Source: CAVVYV01 sp963818205 (GTDB lineage: Bacteria; Actinomycetota; Thermoleophilia; Solirubrobacterales; 70-9). Taken from it: DNA of 64,000 nucleotides. The notes under the pieces are model-generated. The model worked only from the letters and a program-made list of their open reading frames with translations, made no database searches and had not been told where the DNA came from. Positions 31,678-41,588 of the stretch are shown here, in pieces. The stretch's first letter is position 1; each line of letters starts with the position of its first letter. The translations under genes and the position numbers were made by a program. The DNA is taken from positions 372,001-436,000 of the forward strand of contig CAWFRG010000009.1 in assembly GCA_963818205.1 (NCBI GenBank), in the 5' to 3' direction.

Positions 31678-32562
31678 GTCGCCGTTGTCGAACCATTCGG
31701 ACGGGGTCCCGAGGTCGAGCTCCGGGGGAGTCGGCAGGTCGAGCTCCTCGCGAACCCGCCGCGGTGAGCTGCGGTTGAGCGCCTCGCTGAGTGAGGGGGC
31801 GTCGAGCTGCTCGGACTGGCGGTAGACGATCTCGTCCAGCTGTTCGCGCCAGGCGCGCTCGATCTTGCCGAGCGGCGCCTCGAACGCGAGGGCCAGATTG
31901 CTGCCGGGCCCCTCGCGGCGCAGCCTGGCAACCAGCACCGCGCACGCCTCGGGCCCGGCGTGACGGTCGAGGAGGTCAAAGATCGTGCCCCCGAGGATCA
32001 CTGCGTCACGCCGGGTCGGCGGGAATCGCGGCCGCTCTCCCTCTCGTAGACGGGTGATTACCGCCGCCCGGAAGAGCGAGGTCTGCCCGGTGAAGTACTG
32101 CGCCCCTCCCTCGATCAGCCAGGCCCAACGCAGGTAGGTGAGAAACCGCCGCGGCGTCCACATCGGCGGCAGCCTGTCGTTGTTCGCCGCCAGGACCAGC
32201 TGGCAGTACACCCGCTCGGCGGTTCCCCGCAGGGCGTTGAGCGAGTCCTCGCCGGCCGCGCGGCGCTCGGTCCAGTAGTCGTTGAGCACGTGGATCTCGC
32301 CGGCCATCGGCCAGCCGGCCAGGTAGCGGCGCCCGGCGGGAGCGGCGGACCAGCGCACCGCGGGCAGCAGCGGGTGAGCCGCCGAGAGCCAGGCGGGGTT
32401 GTCGTGGATGACCACGGTGACGTCGCCGGGCGCCTCCGGGAAGCGCTCCTCCATCCGCAGGCGCAGGTCCTCGAGGCGATCGAGGATCCGCTGCGCGCTG
32501 CCGGTGTCGGCGTCGTCGTGGCGCGCGGTGAAGCTCAGGGAATCGGTCTCGACCCAGGCCAT
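31603..32562 (-). CDS. Peptidase-MA-like protein without HExxH
   Basis: 319 residues from ATG 32562 (MAWVETDSLSFTARHDD). The middle RFLTYLRWAWLIEGGAQYFT resembles the WLxEGxAxY segment of gluzincin peptidases, but the expected HExxH upstream is replaced (TAERVYCQLVLAANNDRLPP), so catalysis is doubtful. C-terminal tail is charged. The reading frame is open for 39 bases further into the repeat at 32565-32610, which would add LRRRSRGATRL; I exclude it. Function unknown. Confidence 0.65.
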   Translation of the reverse strand: MAWVETDSLSFTARHDDADTGSAQRILDRLEDLRLRMEERFPEAPGDVTVVIHDNPAWLSAAHPLLPAVRWSAAPAGRRYLAGWPMAGEIHVLNDYWTERRAAGEDSLNALRGTAERVYCQLVLAANNDRLPPMWTPRRFLTYLRWAWLIEGGAQYFTGQTSLFRAAVITRLREGERPRFPPTRRDAVILGGTIFDLLDRHAGPEACAVLVARLRREGPGSNLALAFEAPLGKIERAWREQLDEIVYRQSEQLDAPSLSEALNRSSPRRVREELDLPTPPELDLGTPSEWFDNGDSPGRPVEKPEKNSREQNRRQEPRR

Positions 32563-32564
32563 GG

Positions 32565-32610
32565 TTAAACGGGTTGCTCCTCGGCTTCGCCTGCGGAGCA
32601 CCCTCGCGCT
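32565..32610 (+). repeat. Dispersed repeat, family A, copy 1
   Basis: TTAAACGGGTTGCTCCTCGG then CTTCGCCTGCGGAGCACCCT, CGCG. The GCTCC and GGAGC ends can pair. Near-identical copies lie at 33575-33621 and 36435-36481. It sits between two minus-strand genes, directly upstream of the 32562 start. Confidence 0.75.
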
Positions 32611-32616
32611 ATGAGG

Positions 32617-33543
32617 CTACTCCCGATATCGGGCGCGCTCGAGCTCGAGCTCCGTGCTCACGCCCAGCGCCGCCAGCGCGTCATGCGCCTCCTCGAGACT
32701 TGCCGCTGGGGCGACCGCGTGGGCGAGCGCAGCCACGGATTCGACCGCCTTGTGGGGATCGAAGAAGAACGTGAGCGCCCCGAGGGGGGTGAGCTCGACC
32801 GTGCGCCTGCCGCTGCGGATGGTGGCGGGTCCACGCTCGCCGCGAGCGCAGCGGACGGCTTGGAGGCTCGCCTCGGTGGGGACGGTCGCGGCCGCCGCCT
32901 CCACCAGCTCGCACGCGCTCGGGGTGAGCGCCCAGGCGCCGAGTAGGGCGCCCGCGGTACCGAGGTCGTCGATTCGCTCAAGCACCTCCGAAGGAGTGAG
33001 CTCGCCATCGCATCCAGGGCCGTAGACGGCGCCGATCGCGGTCAGCTCCGGGTCGAGCTGGGTCGCGGAGGCGAGCATGATCGCGTCGCAGAGCGGGCTC
33101 GCCAGTCCCGGCTCGTTGCCGTGGGCGAGGACGTCGCCGCCGACGTCGATGAAGGCGATCGCGTCGCAGTCGAGCTCCTGCGCGGCCTCGCTGATCCCGC
33201 GGGCGGTCGGCCCCGGGCCGCCGGTGATGTCGAGAAGCAGGGCCGGCTGGCCGAGGTGCTCGGCCATCCGCGATTCGGAGAAGTGGACGCCATCGGAGCT
33301 GACGGTCTCGGCGTCTGCCAGCACCGCCGCCGGGCCGAGCCGCCGGCCACCGCGGATCTCGGCCAGCGATCGCGGGCCCGGCCGGGGGTCGATCGGCGAG
33401 CGCTCCCAGGCGACCCCACCCAACACCCACTCGGTGCCCAGCCCCTCGACCAGCTCGGTAAGGGCGAGGGCGCCGACCACGTCGCCGCCGCCGCCCATAC
33501 CGAGCAGCAGAGCGCGCTTGCTGTCTTTCAGGGCTTCCAGCAC
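32617..33543 (-). CDS. DUF1152 family protein
   Basis: 308 residues. N-terminal RALLLGMGGGGDVVGALALT, then ELVEGLGTEWVLGGVAWERS, FIDVGGDVLAHGNEPGLASP and LCDAIMLAS are the family's signatures. The Gly-rich loop suggests nucleotide or sugar-phosphate binding. No experimental role known to me. The GTG start is embedded in a GACGGCGAAGCCGTG copy of repeat family B. Confidence 0.8.
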   Translation of the reverse strand: MLEALKDSKRALLLGMGGGGDVVGALALTELVEGLGTEWVLGGVAWERSPIDPRPGPRSLAEIRGGRRLGPAAVLADAETVSSDGVHFSESRMAEHLGQPALLLDITGGPGPTARGISEAAQELDCDAIAFIDVGGDVLAHGNEPGLASPLCDAIMLASATQLDPELTAIGAVYGPGCDGELTPSEVLERIDDLGTAGALLGAWALTPSACELVEAAAATVPTEASLQAVRCARGERGPATIRSGRRTVELTPLGALTFFFDPHKAVESVAALAHAVAPAASLEEAHDALAALGVSTELELERARYRE

Positions 33544-33574
33544 GGCTTCGCCGTCAGGCGGCAGGGCTACCGAC

Positions 33575-33621
33575 GTGAAACGGGTCGCTCCTCGGCTCCG
33601 CCTGCGGAGCGCCCTTGCATC
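33575..33621 (+). repeat. Dispersed repeat, family A, copy 2
   Basis: GTGAAACGGGTCGCTCCTCG then GCTCCGCCTGCGGAGCGCCC, TTGCATC. It matches copy 1 at most positions, with compensatory-looking changes around the GCTCC...GGAGC stem. Lies between the DUF1802 stop and DUF1152 start. Confidence 0.75.
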
Positions 33622-33654
33622 TCGGGTGATCCGACGGGATCGACGCCGCGCTGC

Positions 33655-34281
33655 CTACGCCGGGACCGGCTCGCCCTGGCAGAGGTCGCGAATCGTCCCC
33701 GCGGCGCGGTCGAACTCCTCGTCCGCCATCACCGGGGTGCCCTCGAAGGGCAGGTCGCGATCGATCTCGACCCAGGAGCGGCAGCCGTGGTGCTCGTCCT
33801 TGACCCGGACGGTGACCGGGCGCGGGATCCTGTGGACCCGGAGGAGCAGCACGTGCAGCGGATGGCGCCGCTTCCAGGCAAGGCGCTTTTGGGCGTAGTC
33901 CGAGGTCCAGATGTGGAATGGGGTCAGGGCTTCGACCACGCGGTGGTCCTCGGTGGTGAAGTGATCGGTGATCTCGGCCCAGGAGCGAATCCTCACCCGA
34001 TCGGGCTGGGGGATGCCGCCGTCCTGGAGCAGCGCCCGCGGGGGCGGCTCCTCGTCGGGCCAGACGCCCTCCTCGAGGGCGCGCCGCAGCTCCGGGTGGT
34101 GCGATTCGCGCACCAGGTCGTTCCGCTGGTGGTCGAAGGTCGGGTAGAGGAAGAACTGGTCGTGCTCTACCTCGAAATGCTTGTGATCCTCGCGGATGCC
34201 GCCCTTGCGCAGCGCCACGAGCTGCTCACCCTCGGCCAGTGCTCGCACGGTCACGGCCCACTCTTTGAAAGCGATCGGCAT
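33655..34281 (-). CDS. DUF1802 family protein
   Basis: 208 residues from ATG 34281: MPIAFKEWAVTVRALAEGEQ, LVALRKGGIREDHKHFEVEH, DQFFLYPTFDHQ, and AEITDHFTTEDHRVVEALTP. This is the DUF1802 pattern, function unknown. A TTG at 34377 would lengthen it but overlaps the inverted repeat at 34381-34399. Confidence 0.8.
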   Translation of the reverse strand: MPIAFKEWAVTVRALAEGEQLVALRKGGIREDHKHFEVEHDQFFLYPTFDHQRNDLVRESHHPELRRALEEGVWPDEEPPPRALLQDGGIPQPDRVRIRSWAEITDHFTTEDHRVVEALTPFHIWTSDYAQKRLAWKRRHPLHVLLLRVHRIPRPVTVRVKDEHHGCRSWVEIDRDLPFEGTPVMADEEFDRAAGTIRDLCQGEPVPA

Positions 34282-34380
34282 ACGTTTCAGGTCGAGTACG
34301 CGGGGCCGGGGCGCTTGATCGGGCACCGGAGCCTCGTACGAATTGGGCAGTCTAGATGACGAGCTCCGGTTTGACAACCC

Positions 34381-34399
34381 TTGTGAGCAAATGTCACAA
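34381..34399. promoter_or_regulatory. CRP/FNR-like inverted repeat
   Basis: TTGTGA (34381-34386) and TCACAA (34394-34399) are perfect inverted half-sites separated by 7 bases, in an AT-rich stretch that also contains TTGACA at 34371. Half-sites match the Crp core, but the spacing is one longer than the usual TGTGA-N6-TCACA. It lies about 100 bases upstream of the DUF1802 start and 63 bases beyond the hyuB stop. Confidence 0.4.
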
Positions 34400-34461
34400 A
34401 GTTACGCCCTTAGCTGTAAGTACCGCAAACCGCATCAGAATGGGGCCGTTCCTCTGGCTGA

Positions 34462-36057
34462 TCAGCCAGTCGCCTGGCGCCCGGTTCGGCCCCAGCCGCC
34501 GCCCCCCGGCGTCTCGATCCGCAGGCGGTCACCGGGGCGGAGGTCCCCCTCGGTCTTGCCGGGGATCGGCTCGCCGTTGAGCGCGTCGCGTCCCGCGCCG
34601 CCCGTCCTCGCCCCGATCGCGCCCGCGCGGGGCGAGGCGGCGGCGCTCGGAGATCAGCGTGAAGTGCATCGCGCGCCAGCGCCTCGATCTCCCGTGCGAT
34701 CCCGTCGCCGCCCAAGTGGAGGCCGTCGCCGCCGCTGCCGCGGAGGACCGACAGCTCGCGCACCCGCAGCGGGAACTCGGTCTCCAGCGCCTCCACCGGG
34801 GTGTTCAGGGTGTTCGACATCGCCACGTGGATCGCGCTCGGCCCGTCTGCGTCGGGGCAGGCGCCCTGACCGCCGCAGATCGTCTCGTAGTAGGTGAAAT
34901 GGTCATCCGCGAGCGTCAAGTTGTTCATCGTCCCCTGGCCCTGGGCGGGCACCGGCTTGAACGCGCCCAGGGCGTCGATCACCAGGTCGGCGACCCGGCT
35001 GGAGGTCTCGACGTTGCCCGCCGTGACCGCCGCGGGGGGGCGGGCGTTGAGCAGCGAGCCCTCGGGCGCGCGCAGCTCGACCGGCCGCCAGGCGCCGGCC
35101 GAGGGCGGCGCGTCCGGATCGCACACGACCCGGACGGCGTAGGAGCAGGCCGCCCAGGTGACCGAGATCGGGCAATTGAGGTTGCCCTCCACCTGCGGGT
35201 CAGTCCCCTCGAAGTCGAGCGTCAGGGCGTCGTCGCGGATGCTCGCGCGCACCCGCAGCACGATCTCGGTGCCATCCGCGGCCTCGAGCCGGTCCACCGC
35301 GTCGCCCTCGCCGTCGGGCAGTGCCGCGAGCGCGGCCCGGGTGCGCCGCTCCGCGTAGTCGAGGATCTCCGCCATTCCCTCTCGCAGCGGCTCACGCCCG
35401 TGCCGGGCGCAGAGCTCGCGCAGGCGGGTGATCCCGGTCAGGTTGGCGGCCCGCTGGGCGCGGAAGTCGGCGAGGCGCTGATCGGGGTTCCGCATGCGCT
35501 CGGCGAGGCCCCGGAGCGCCTCGTCGTCGGCGCGCGTCGGCGGAATCACCACGCCCTCCTGTTCCAGCCGTGTCGAGAAGGCGGGCATCCCGCCCGGGGT
35601 CTCGCCGCCGATGTCGGCGTGGTGCGCCCGGCTCGCCGCGAACCCGATCAGGTCCCCCTCCACGAACACCGGTGAGATCAAGGTGACGTCGGGAAGGTGG
35701 GTGCCGCCCCGGTACGGGTCGTTGAGCACCCAGAGGTCGCCTTCGGCCTGGGGCTCGTCGATGATCGCGGCCACGGCGGCCGGCATCGAGCCGAGATGCA
35801 CGGGGATGTGCTCGGCTTGCATGATCAGCTCGCCGGCGGCGGTCGAAGAGCGCGGTCGAGCAGTCGTGGCGCTCCTTGATGTTCGAGGAGTGGGCCGAGC
35901 GGATCAGGACGGCGCCCATCTCCTCGCAAGCGGCCCGCAGTCCACCCGCCAGCACCTGGAGGGTGACCGGGTCGATTCCGGGCGAGCGGGATGCGAGGGG
36001 GCTCCGATCACGCGAGGGCGCGCGATAGCGCGACCCGTGAGACGTTGCAGGAGCCAC
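34462..36057 (-). CDS. hyuB: Hydantoinase/oxoprolinase subunit B (HyuB), several frameshifts
   Basis: Paired with HyuA for ATP-dependent ring opening of hydantoin- or oxoproline-like substrates. Starts around GIDPVTLQVLAGGLRAACEE, then VLIRSAHSSNIKERHDCSTA, a one-C insertion near 35845, LNDPYRGGTHLPDVTLISPV, FAASRAHHADIGGETPGGMP, ETICGGQGACPDADGPSAIH, and after another shift near 34670 the tail GDLRPGDRLRIETPGGGGWG ending at a TGA at 34464-34462. The only near start is a GTG at 36057 lying inside a diverged repeat copy; the frame is open into hyuA with no stop. Confidence 0.85.
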
Positions 36058-36065
36058 CCGTTCAG
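36003..36065 (-). repeat. Diverged copy of repeat family A at the hyuA/hyuB junction
   Basis: Read on the minus strand it begins TGAACGGGTGGCTCCTGCAA and ends CGCGCCCTCGCGTGATCGGA, sharing AACGGGTGGCTCCT and the CCCTCGC end with family A but with a different centre. It provides both the likely hyuA stop (TGA) and the likely hyuB start (GTG). Confidence 0.45.
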
Positions 36066-38100
36066 TGGGGGAGCCTCCCGCGCCGGGGCGCTCCGCCGCG
36101 ATCGTCCCGGCCTGGTCGACCGAAGCGGCCCACCCAGGCGGCAGGACAAGCGTCGCTTCGGGCAGCTCGAAGACGCACGGGCCTTCAGCCCGCAGCCCGG
36201 CCGGAGGCTCGCCGCGGAAGACACGGGTCTGGAGCCACTCGCCGCCGAAGCGGGCCCGCCGCGACCCCTCGGCGAGCCCGTCGCCCTCGGCGGCGCGCGG
36301 GCGCGGCTCCGGGCCGGGCACCGCGGCCGCCACACGAACCCCGACCAGCTCCAGTTCGCCGTCGGGATCGCGATAGCCGTAGCGGGCCTCGTGTTCGCGG
36401 GCGAAGGCTTCGGCCAGATCGGTCGGATCCGTCATTAAACGGGTGGCTCCTCGGCTTCCCCTGCGGAGCCCCCTCGCAGCTGCCCCTGGTATCGGCAGCG
36501 AGAAGGACTGCCCGCGGTAGCGGAGCTCGTAGACGACCTCGAGCTCCGCCCCGTCGAGGCCCTTGCGGGCTCGGTCGGCGAGCTCACGCACGTCCTCGTC
36601 GAGACGTTCCGTGGTCAGCTCCGGCCCGCTCAGCAGCACCGTTCGGGCGGTGTCCTGCCTGCGCCCGGCGGCGACCAGCCCGAGCGCCGAGAGCACCCCG
36701 CTGGCGCGGGGGCAGAGGATTCGCGAGATCTCCAGGTCATCGGCCAGCGCCGCCGCATGCATCGGGCCCGCGCCCCCGAACGGGAGCAGGGCGAAGCGCC
36801 GCGGGTCGATGCCTCGCTCCACCGTCATCACCCGCAACGCCCGGATCATCTCCTGGTTGGCAACGCGGACGATCCCCTCGGCGGTCTCGATCGGCTCGAG
36901 GCCGAGCGTCCGCGCGAGCTCGTCGACGCTCGCCGCCGCCGCCTCGTCATCGAGGGCGACGCCGCCGGCCAGGGGGGAGTCCGGGGCCAGGTACCCGAGC
37001 AGGAGGTTGGCGTCGGTGACGGTGGGCTCGCTGCCGCCCCGCCCGTAGCTGGCCGGGCCGGGGTCGGCGCCCGCCGACCGGGGGCCGACGCGAAGGGCGC
37101 CGCCCGAATCCCGCCAGCCGATCGAGCCGCCGCCTGCTCCGACCGTGTGCACGTCGACCATCGGCAGCTGGATCGGACGGCCGTCGATCTCCCGGGAGTC
37201 GGTGCGGCGCACCTCGCCGCCCTCGACCACGCAGACATCGCAAGACGTACCTCCCATGTCGAGACCAAGCACGTCCTCGATCCCGGCGGCGCGGGCGAGC
37301 GATGCGGCGCCGACCGCGCCTCCGGCGGGTCCAGAGAGAACGCTCCAGGCGCCAGAGCGCGCGGCCTCGGCGGCGGTCGCGGTGCCACCAGAGGACCGCA
37401 TCACCTGCGGCTCGGGGACTCCGCGCTCGCCGCATGCCTCGGCCAGCCGATCCAGGTAGCGGCCGAGCAGGGGGGAGAGGTAGGCGTCGATCACGGTGGT
37501 CGAGCAGCGCTCGTATTCGCGGAACTGGGGCAGGACCTCATGCGAGGCGGAGACGTGGAGTCCGGGCAGCGCCGCACGCAGCGCGGCCGCGATCCTGGCC
37601 TCGTGCCGATCGTCGGAGAACGCGAACAGCAGGCAGATCGCGACTGACTCGGCGCCGCAGCCCCCGACCTGGGCCACAAGCCGCTCGACCTCGGCGTCCG
37701 TGAGCTCCTCGACCACCCCCCCGCCGCTGATCCGCTCGGCGGCCTCGAAGCGAAGCTCACGCTCGGCCAGGGCGGCGGGGCGGGCCGCGCAGGGGCGGTA
37801 GAGGCTGGGCCGGTTCTGACGCCCGATCTCGAGCAGGTCGGCGAAGCCGCGGGTGGCGATCAGCGCCGTGCGGGCCCCCCGCTCCTCGAGGAGGGCATTG
37901 GTGCCGACGGTCATCCCGTGGGTGAACGCCTCGAGGTCGGACGGGGAGGCGCCGGCCCGCACGAGCACCGCCTCGATCGCCGCGATCACTCCCTGGGACT
38001 GGTCCTCGGGGGTGCTGGGGATCTTGGCGGTGTGGAGCCGCTCGCCATCAAGCAGGGCGGCGTCGGTGAAGGTCCCGCCGACGTCGACCCCGAGGAGCAT
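36062..38100 (-). CDS. hyuA: Hydantoinase/oxoprolinase subunit A (HyuA) with an in-frame repeat insertion
   Basis: About 680 residues. MLLGVDVGGTFTDAALLDGE, THGMTVGTNALLEERGARTA, SGPAGGAVGAASLARAAGIE, LGLDMGGTSCDVCVVEGGEV, GAGGGSIGWRDSGGALRVGP and LLPFGGAGPMHAAALADDLE are canonical HyuA (ASKHA ATPase fold). The C-terminal part GQSFSLPIPG...DPTDLAEAFAREHEARYGY is interrupted at 36435-36481 by a family-A repeat translated as RGLRRGSRGATRL without breaking the frame. A C-run shift near 36070 would give the TGA at 36064; as written the frame runs on into HyuB. Confidence 0.9.
36435..36481 (+). repeat. Dispersed repeat, family A, copy 3, inside hyuA
   Basis: TTAAACGGGTGGCTCCTCGG then CTTCCCCTGCGGAGCCCCCT, CGCAGCT. 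Same orientation as copies 1 and 2. Homologous HyuA proteins pass from the IPG block to DPxDL without such a Arg/Gly/Ser segment (family knowledge), so it looks inserted in frame. Confidence 0.7.
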
Positions 38101-38109
38101 CGCCCGAAC

Positions 38110-38146
38110 TTAAACAGGGTCGAGGCCCCGACCGGAGCCGGGGCCG
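38110..38146 (+). repeat. Hairpin related to repeat family A upstream of hyuA
   Basis: TTAAACAGGGTCGAGGCCCC then GACCGGAGCCGGGGCC. The first bases echo the TTAAACGGG of family A and GGCCCCG/CGGGGCC form a 7-bp stem. Ten bases before the hyuA start on the opposite strand. Confidence 0.4.
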
Positions 38147-38193
38147 TCCGCTCCACAATCGAGCGGTAGCCCCTATGTCGTCAGACGTACCCC

Positions 38194-38631
38194 CTAAGCG
38201 GCGGCACGGACCTCATCGAAGGCGTCGAAGGCCTCCTCGAGGTGCTTGTGCGAAGGGCAGTAATCCCGTCGTGGAAGTGGTTCCCGCTGGCACGGCGTCC
38301 CCTTGCGGGTGCTGGCCAGGCAGTTCCTCGGGCTCCCGTCCAGCGAGACGTCGTCGGGAAGCTGCTCTAGGAAGTCGATGGCGAGATCGATGTAGCGCTC
38401 GATCACGATGTAGACCCGCACCTGATCGGCGAGGGCGAAGTGCTCGCGGACCTCGGTGAACAGCGTCTTGGCCGGGCGAGCGAAGTGGCGGCGATCCCCG
38501 GCGAGCCGCCTGATCGTCGCTTCACAGGCCCGAAGTAGATCCTGGCGCGCTGCGTAGACCGCGTCGATCCCGTCCTGATCGTCGATATGCGGCGCCAGTT
38601 CGCGGTAGATGTGCCGACTGAACCGGTACAT
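38194..38631 (-). CDS. Helical protein with a C-terminal zinc-binding motif (DUF5763-like)
   Basis: 145 residues. A helical N-terminal part (MYRFSRHIYRELAPHIDDQD, AVYAARQDLLRACEATIRRL) is followed by NCLASTRKGTPCQREPLPRR, DYCPSHKHLEE, a Cys-Cys-Cys-His arrangement found in small zinc modules of phage-related and host proteins. Codon use is somewhat less GC-rich than neighbours. The 188-bp gap upstream (38632-38819) is AT-richer and holds no gene; it may carry its promoter. Possible recent acquisition. Confidence 0.65.
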   Translation of the reverse strand: MYRFSRHIYRELAPHIDDQDGIDAVYAARQDLLRACEATIRRLAGDRRHFARPAKTLFTEVREHFALADQVRVYIVIERYIDLAIDFLEQLPDDVSLDGSPRNCLASTRKGTPCQREPLPRRDYCPSHKHLEEAFDAFDEVRAAA

Positions 38632-38819
38632 GCTCTCTCCTTTGCCCCCCTGAAGACCTCATCCGTAAGGCGAATCCCGCTTGAACGGTCGCCGCCCAGG
38701 TGCTTCAGGCGGCGAGGATTCAAACATTTGTCGATGAAGACAGCTTGCCCCTGCGTTAAGCCTGTGTTCAATTAGTTTTAGGTAGGCAGGCTACTGGAAT
38801 TATGGGTAGCGACGCCTAT

Positions 38820-40268
38820 TCAATTCCACTGGCTCCATCTGAGGTCTTCGCCCCGGCAGACGAGGTGGCGCCAATCGAGCGACGGATCCTGGGCGGGAAA
38901 CTCGACCCGCCGGTGTGAGCCGCGCGACTCCTGGCGCTCGAGGGCGAAGCGGGCGATCAGGCGGGCGAGTGGGTACGGGTCACCGAGCAGCTGCTCGAGC
39001 TGATCGCGGCTGCGCCTCGGCCCGGCGAGGCGCCAGACGGCCTCGCGCGTCTCGGCCGGCGGCGGCTCGAACCGCCAGGCGGGGGGGTCCGGCGGGGAGG
39101 TCTCGAGCTCCCCCTCCGCCGAGGCCGCCAGCGCCGCCCGGGCGCCGAGGACGAAGCACTCGGTGAGCGAGTTGGAGGCGAGCCGGTTGGCCCCGTGCAG
39201 CCCGGTGCAGCCGCACTCGCCGACCGCGTAGAGGCCCGGCAGCGACGAGCGGCCCTCGAGGTCGGCGGCCACCCCTCCCATCACGTAGTGGGAGGCCGGG
39301 GCGACCGGCACCGGCTCGGCGCCAGGATCGATGCCGGCCCGGCGCAGCGCCTCGAAGATGTTCGGGAAGCGCTCCTCGCTGATGCCGCGAAGATCGAGCA
39401 GCACGTGGTCGGTGCCGTCGACCTCCATCCGGTCGAGGACGGCGAGGGTGACGACGTCGCGGGGGGCGAGCTCGTCGGTGAAGCGTTCGCCGCTGGCATC
39501 GAGCAGCGTCGCGCCCTCCCCCCGCACCGCCTCGGTGACCAGGAGGCCGTCGGCGTCTGAGCCGGGAGCGGCCAGGGCGGTGGGATGGAACTGGCAGAGC
39601 TCCAGGTCGGCGACCTCGGCGCCGGCCGCGTGGGCGATCACCGTCCCCGCCCCGATCGCCCCCCAGGGGTTCGTCGTTCGGGCCCAGAGGGCAGCGGCAC
39701 CCCCCGTCGCGAGGATCGTCCCCCCGGCGGCGATCTCGCCGGCGTCGGTGACCACCCCGTGACAGCGCTCGCCGTCCGACCAGAGGGCGAGGGCGGAGAT
39801 GCCCTCCGCGACGTCGATCCTGGGCTCGGCCGCGGCCAGGCCCGCCAGCCGCTCCGTGATCCGCCGGCCCGTCCCGGCGCCGCCGGCATGAACCACCCGC
39901 CGCCGCGAGTGTCCGCCCTCGAGCGCCAGGGAGAGGCCGCCGTCGGGATTGCGGTCGAATTCGACCCCGATGGCCTCGAGCTCGGAGACGATTCCGGGCG
40001 CCTCGCGGGCGAGCTGCTCGGCCGCAGACGGCCGGCAGGCGTTGCGCCCGGCGGTCAGCGTGTCGGCTGTGTGGAGCTCCGGAGAGTCATCCGGGCCAAC
40101 CGCAGCGGCAAGCCCGCCCTGTGCCCAGAAGCTCGAGCTCTCCGGGAGCGGCTTGCGCGAGATCATCGTCACCTCGGCGCCCGTGCCGGCGGCGGTCAGC
40201 GCTGCGTAGAGGCCTGCCGCCCCGCCCCCGACCACGGCGACGTCGCAGCTGCGCGCGTTTGACGGCAT
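38820..40268 (-). CDS. nadB: L-aspartate oxidase NadB
   Basis: 482 residues; first step of de novo NAD synthesis. FAD motif DVAVVGGGAAGLYAALTAAG, SSFWAQGGLAAAV, EGGHSRRRVVHAGGAGTGRR, ELCQFHPTAL, GLLVTEAVRGEGA, HYVMGGVAADLEGRSSLPGL and YAVGECGCTGLHGANRLASN, SLTECFVLG are all NadB/fumarate-reductase-family signatures. Shorter than enterobacterial NadB at the C-terminus. Stands alone; nadA and nadC are not next to it. Start codons of nadB and the divergent deacetylase region touch. Confidence 0.94.
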   Translation of the reverse strand: MPSNARSCDVAVVGGGAAGLYAALTAAGTGAEVTMISRKPLPESSSFWAQGGLAAAVGPDDSPELHTADTLTAGRNACRPSAAEQLAREAPGIVSELEAIGVEFDRNPDGGLSLALEGGHSRRRVVHAGGAGTGRRITERLAGLAAAEPRIDVAEGISALALWSDGERCHGVVTDAGEIAAGGTILATGGAAALWARTTNPWGAIGAGTVIAHAAGAEVADLELCQFHPTALAAPGSDADGLLVTEAVRGEGATLLDASGERFTDELAPRDVVTLAVLDRMEVDGTDHVLLDLRGISEERFPNIFEALRRAGIDPGAEPVPVAPASHYVMGGVAADLEGRSSLPGLYAVGECGCTGLHGANRLASNSLTECFVLGARAALAASAEGELETSPPDPPAWRFEPPPAETREAVWRLAGPRRSRDQLEQLLGDPYPLARLIARFALERQESRGSHRRVEFPAQDPSLDWRHLVCRGEDLRWSQWN

Positions 40269-40284
40269 GAAGCCGCGAACCGTA

Positions 40285-40317
40285 CCGGGGTCAGGTCTTG
40301 CGATACGACATGTTGCA

Positions 40318-40336
<19 letters not shown>
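40285..40336. repeat. Long inverted repeat (17-bp perfect arms) resembling a REP/RAYT-type palindrome
   Basis: Left arm CCGGGGTCAGGTCTTGC (40285-40301) and right arm GCAAGACCTGACCCCGG (40320-40336) are perfectly complementary, with an 18-base loop. GGGGTCAGGTCTTGC-type palindromes are common beside REP-associated transposase genes in other bacteria (recalled), but no such gene is in this window. The right arm supplies the ATG at 40318. Confidence 0.8.
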
Positions 40337-41343
<1,007 letters not shown>

Positions 41344-41350
41344 CACCGCG

Positions 41351-41494
41351 TCAGGTGGTCAGCGACTCCTTCAGCTCGGCCATCATCGTCCTCGGGAACC
41401 CGGGGACGGAATCGAGGTCATCGAGTGATTCGAAGCCGTCCTGGCGCTCACGGTGGGCGATCACACTGCCAACCGGGAGGCCCGAGCATTTCGG
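41351..41494 (-). pseudogene. Helix-hairpin-helix fragment (ComEA-like), probably incomplete
   Basis: The minus strand encodes VPKCSGLPVGSVIAHRERQD then GFESLDDLDSVPGFPRTMMA, ELKESLTT and a stop. GSVIAHRE..GFESLDDLDSVPGF is a helix-hairpin-helix pattern as in ComEA-type DNA-binding modules. A TGA closes the frame about eight residues upstream of this and no good start is seen, so it is a remnant or another frameshifted small gene. Confidence 0.35.
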
Positions 41495-41588
41495 TACGCA
41501 CGCGTTTGCGTTTCACCACATCCACGTCTGGTTCGGTGCGCGGTGGCGGGCGACGATCGAGCGGCAATCCGAAGCCGAGGAGGCAAGC

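Noticed and set aside
34462..38100. A genuine HyuA-HyuB fusion protein
   Set aside because: The frame is open across the junction, but the junction is a repeat copy carrying a TGA one base out of frame and a GTG, and indels are frequent here; separate subunits are likelier.
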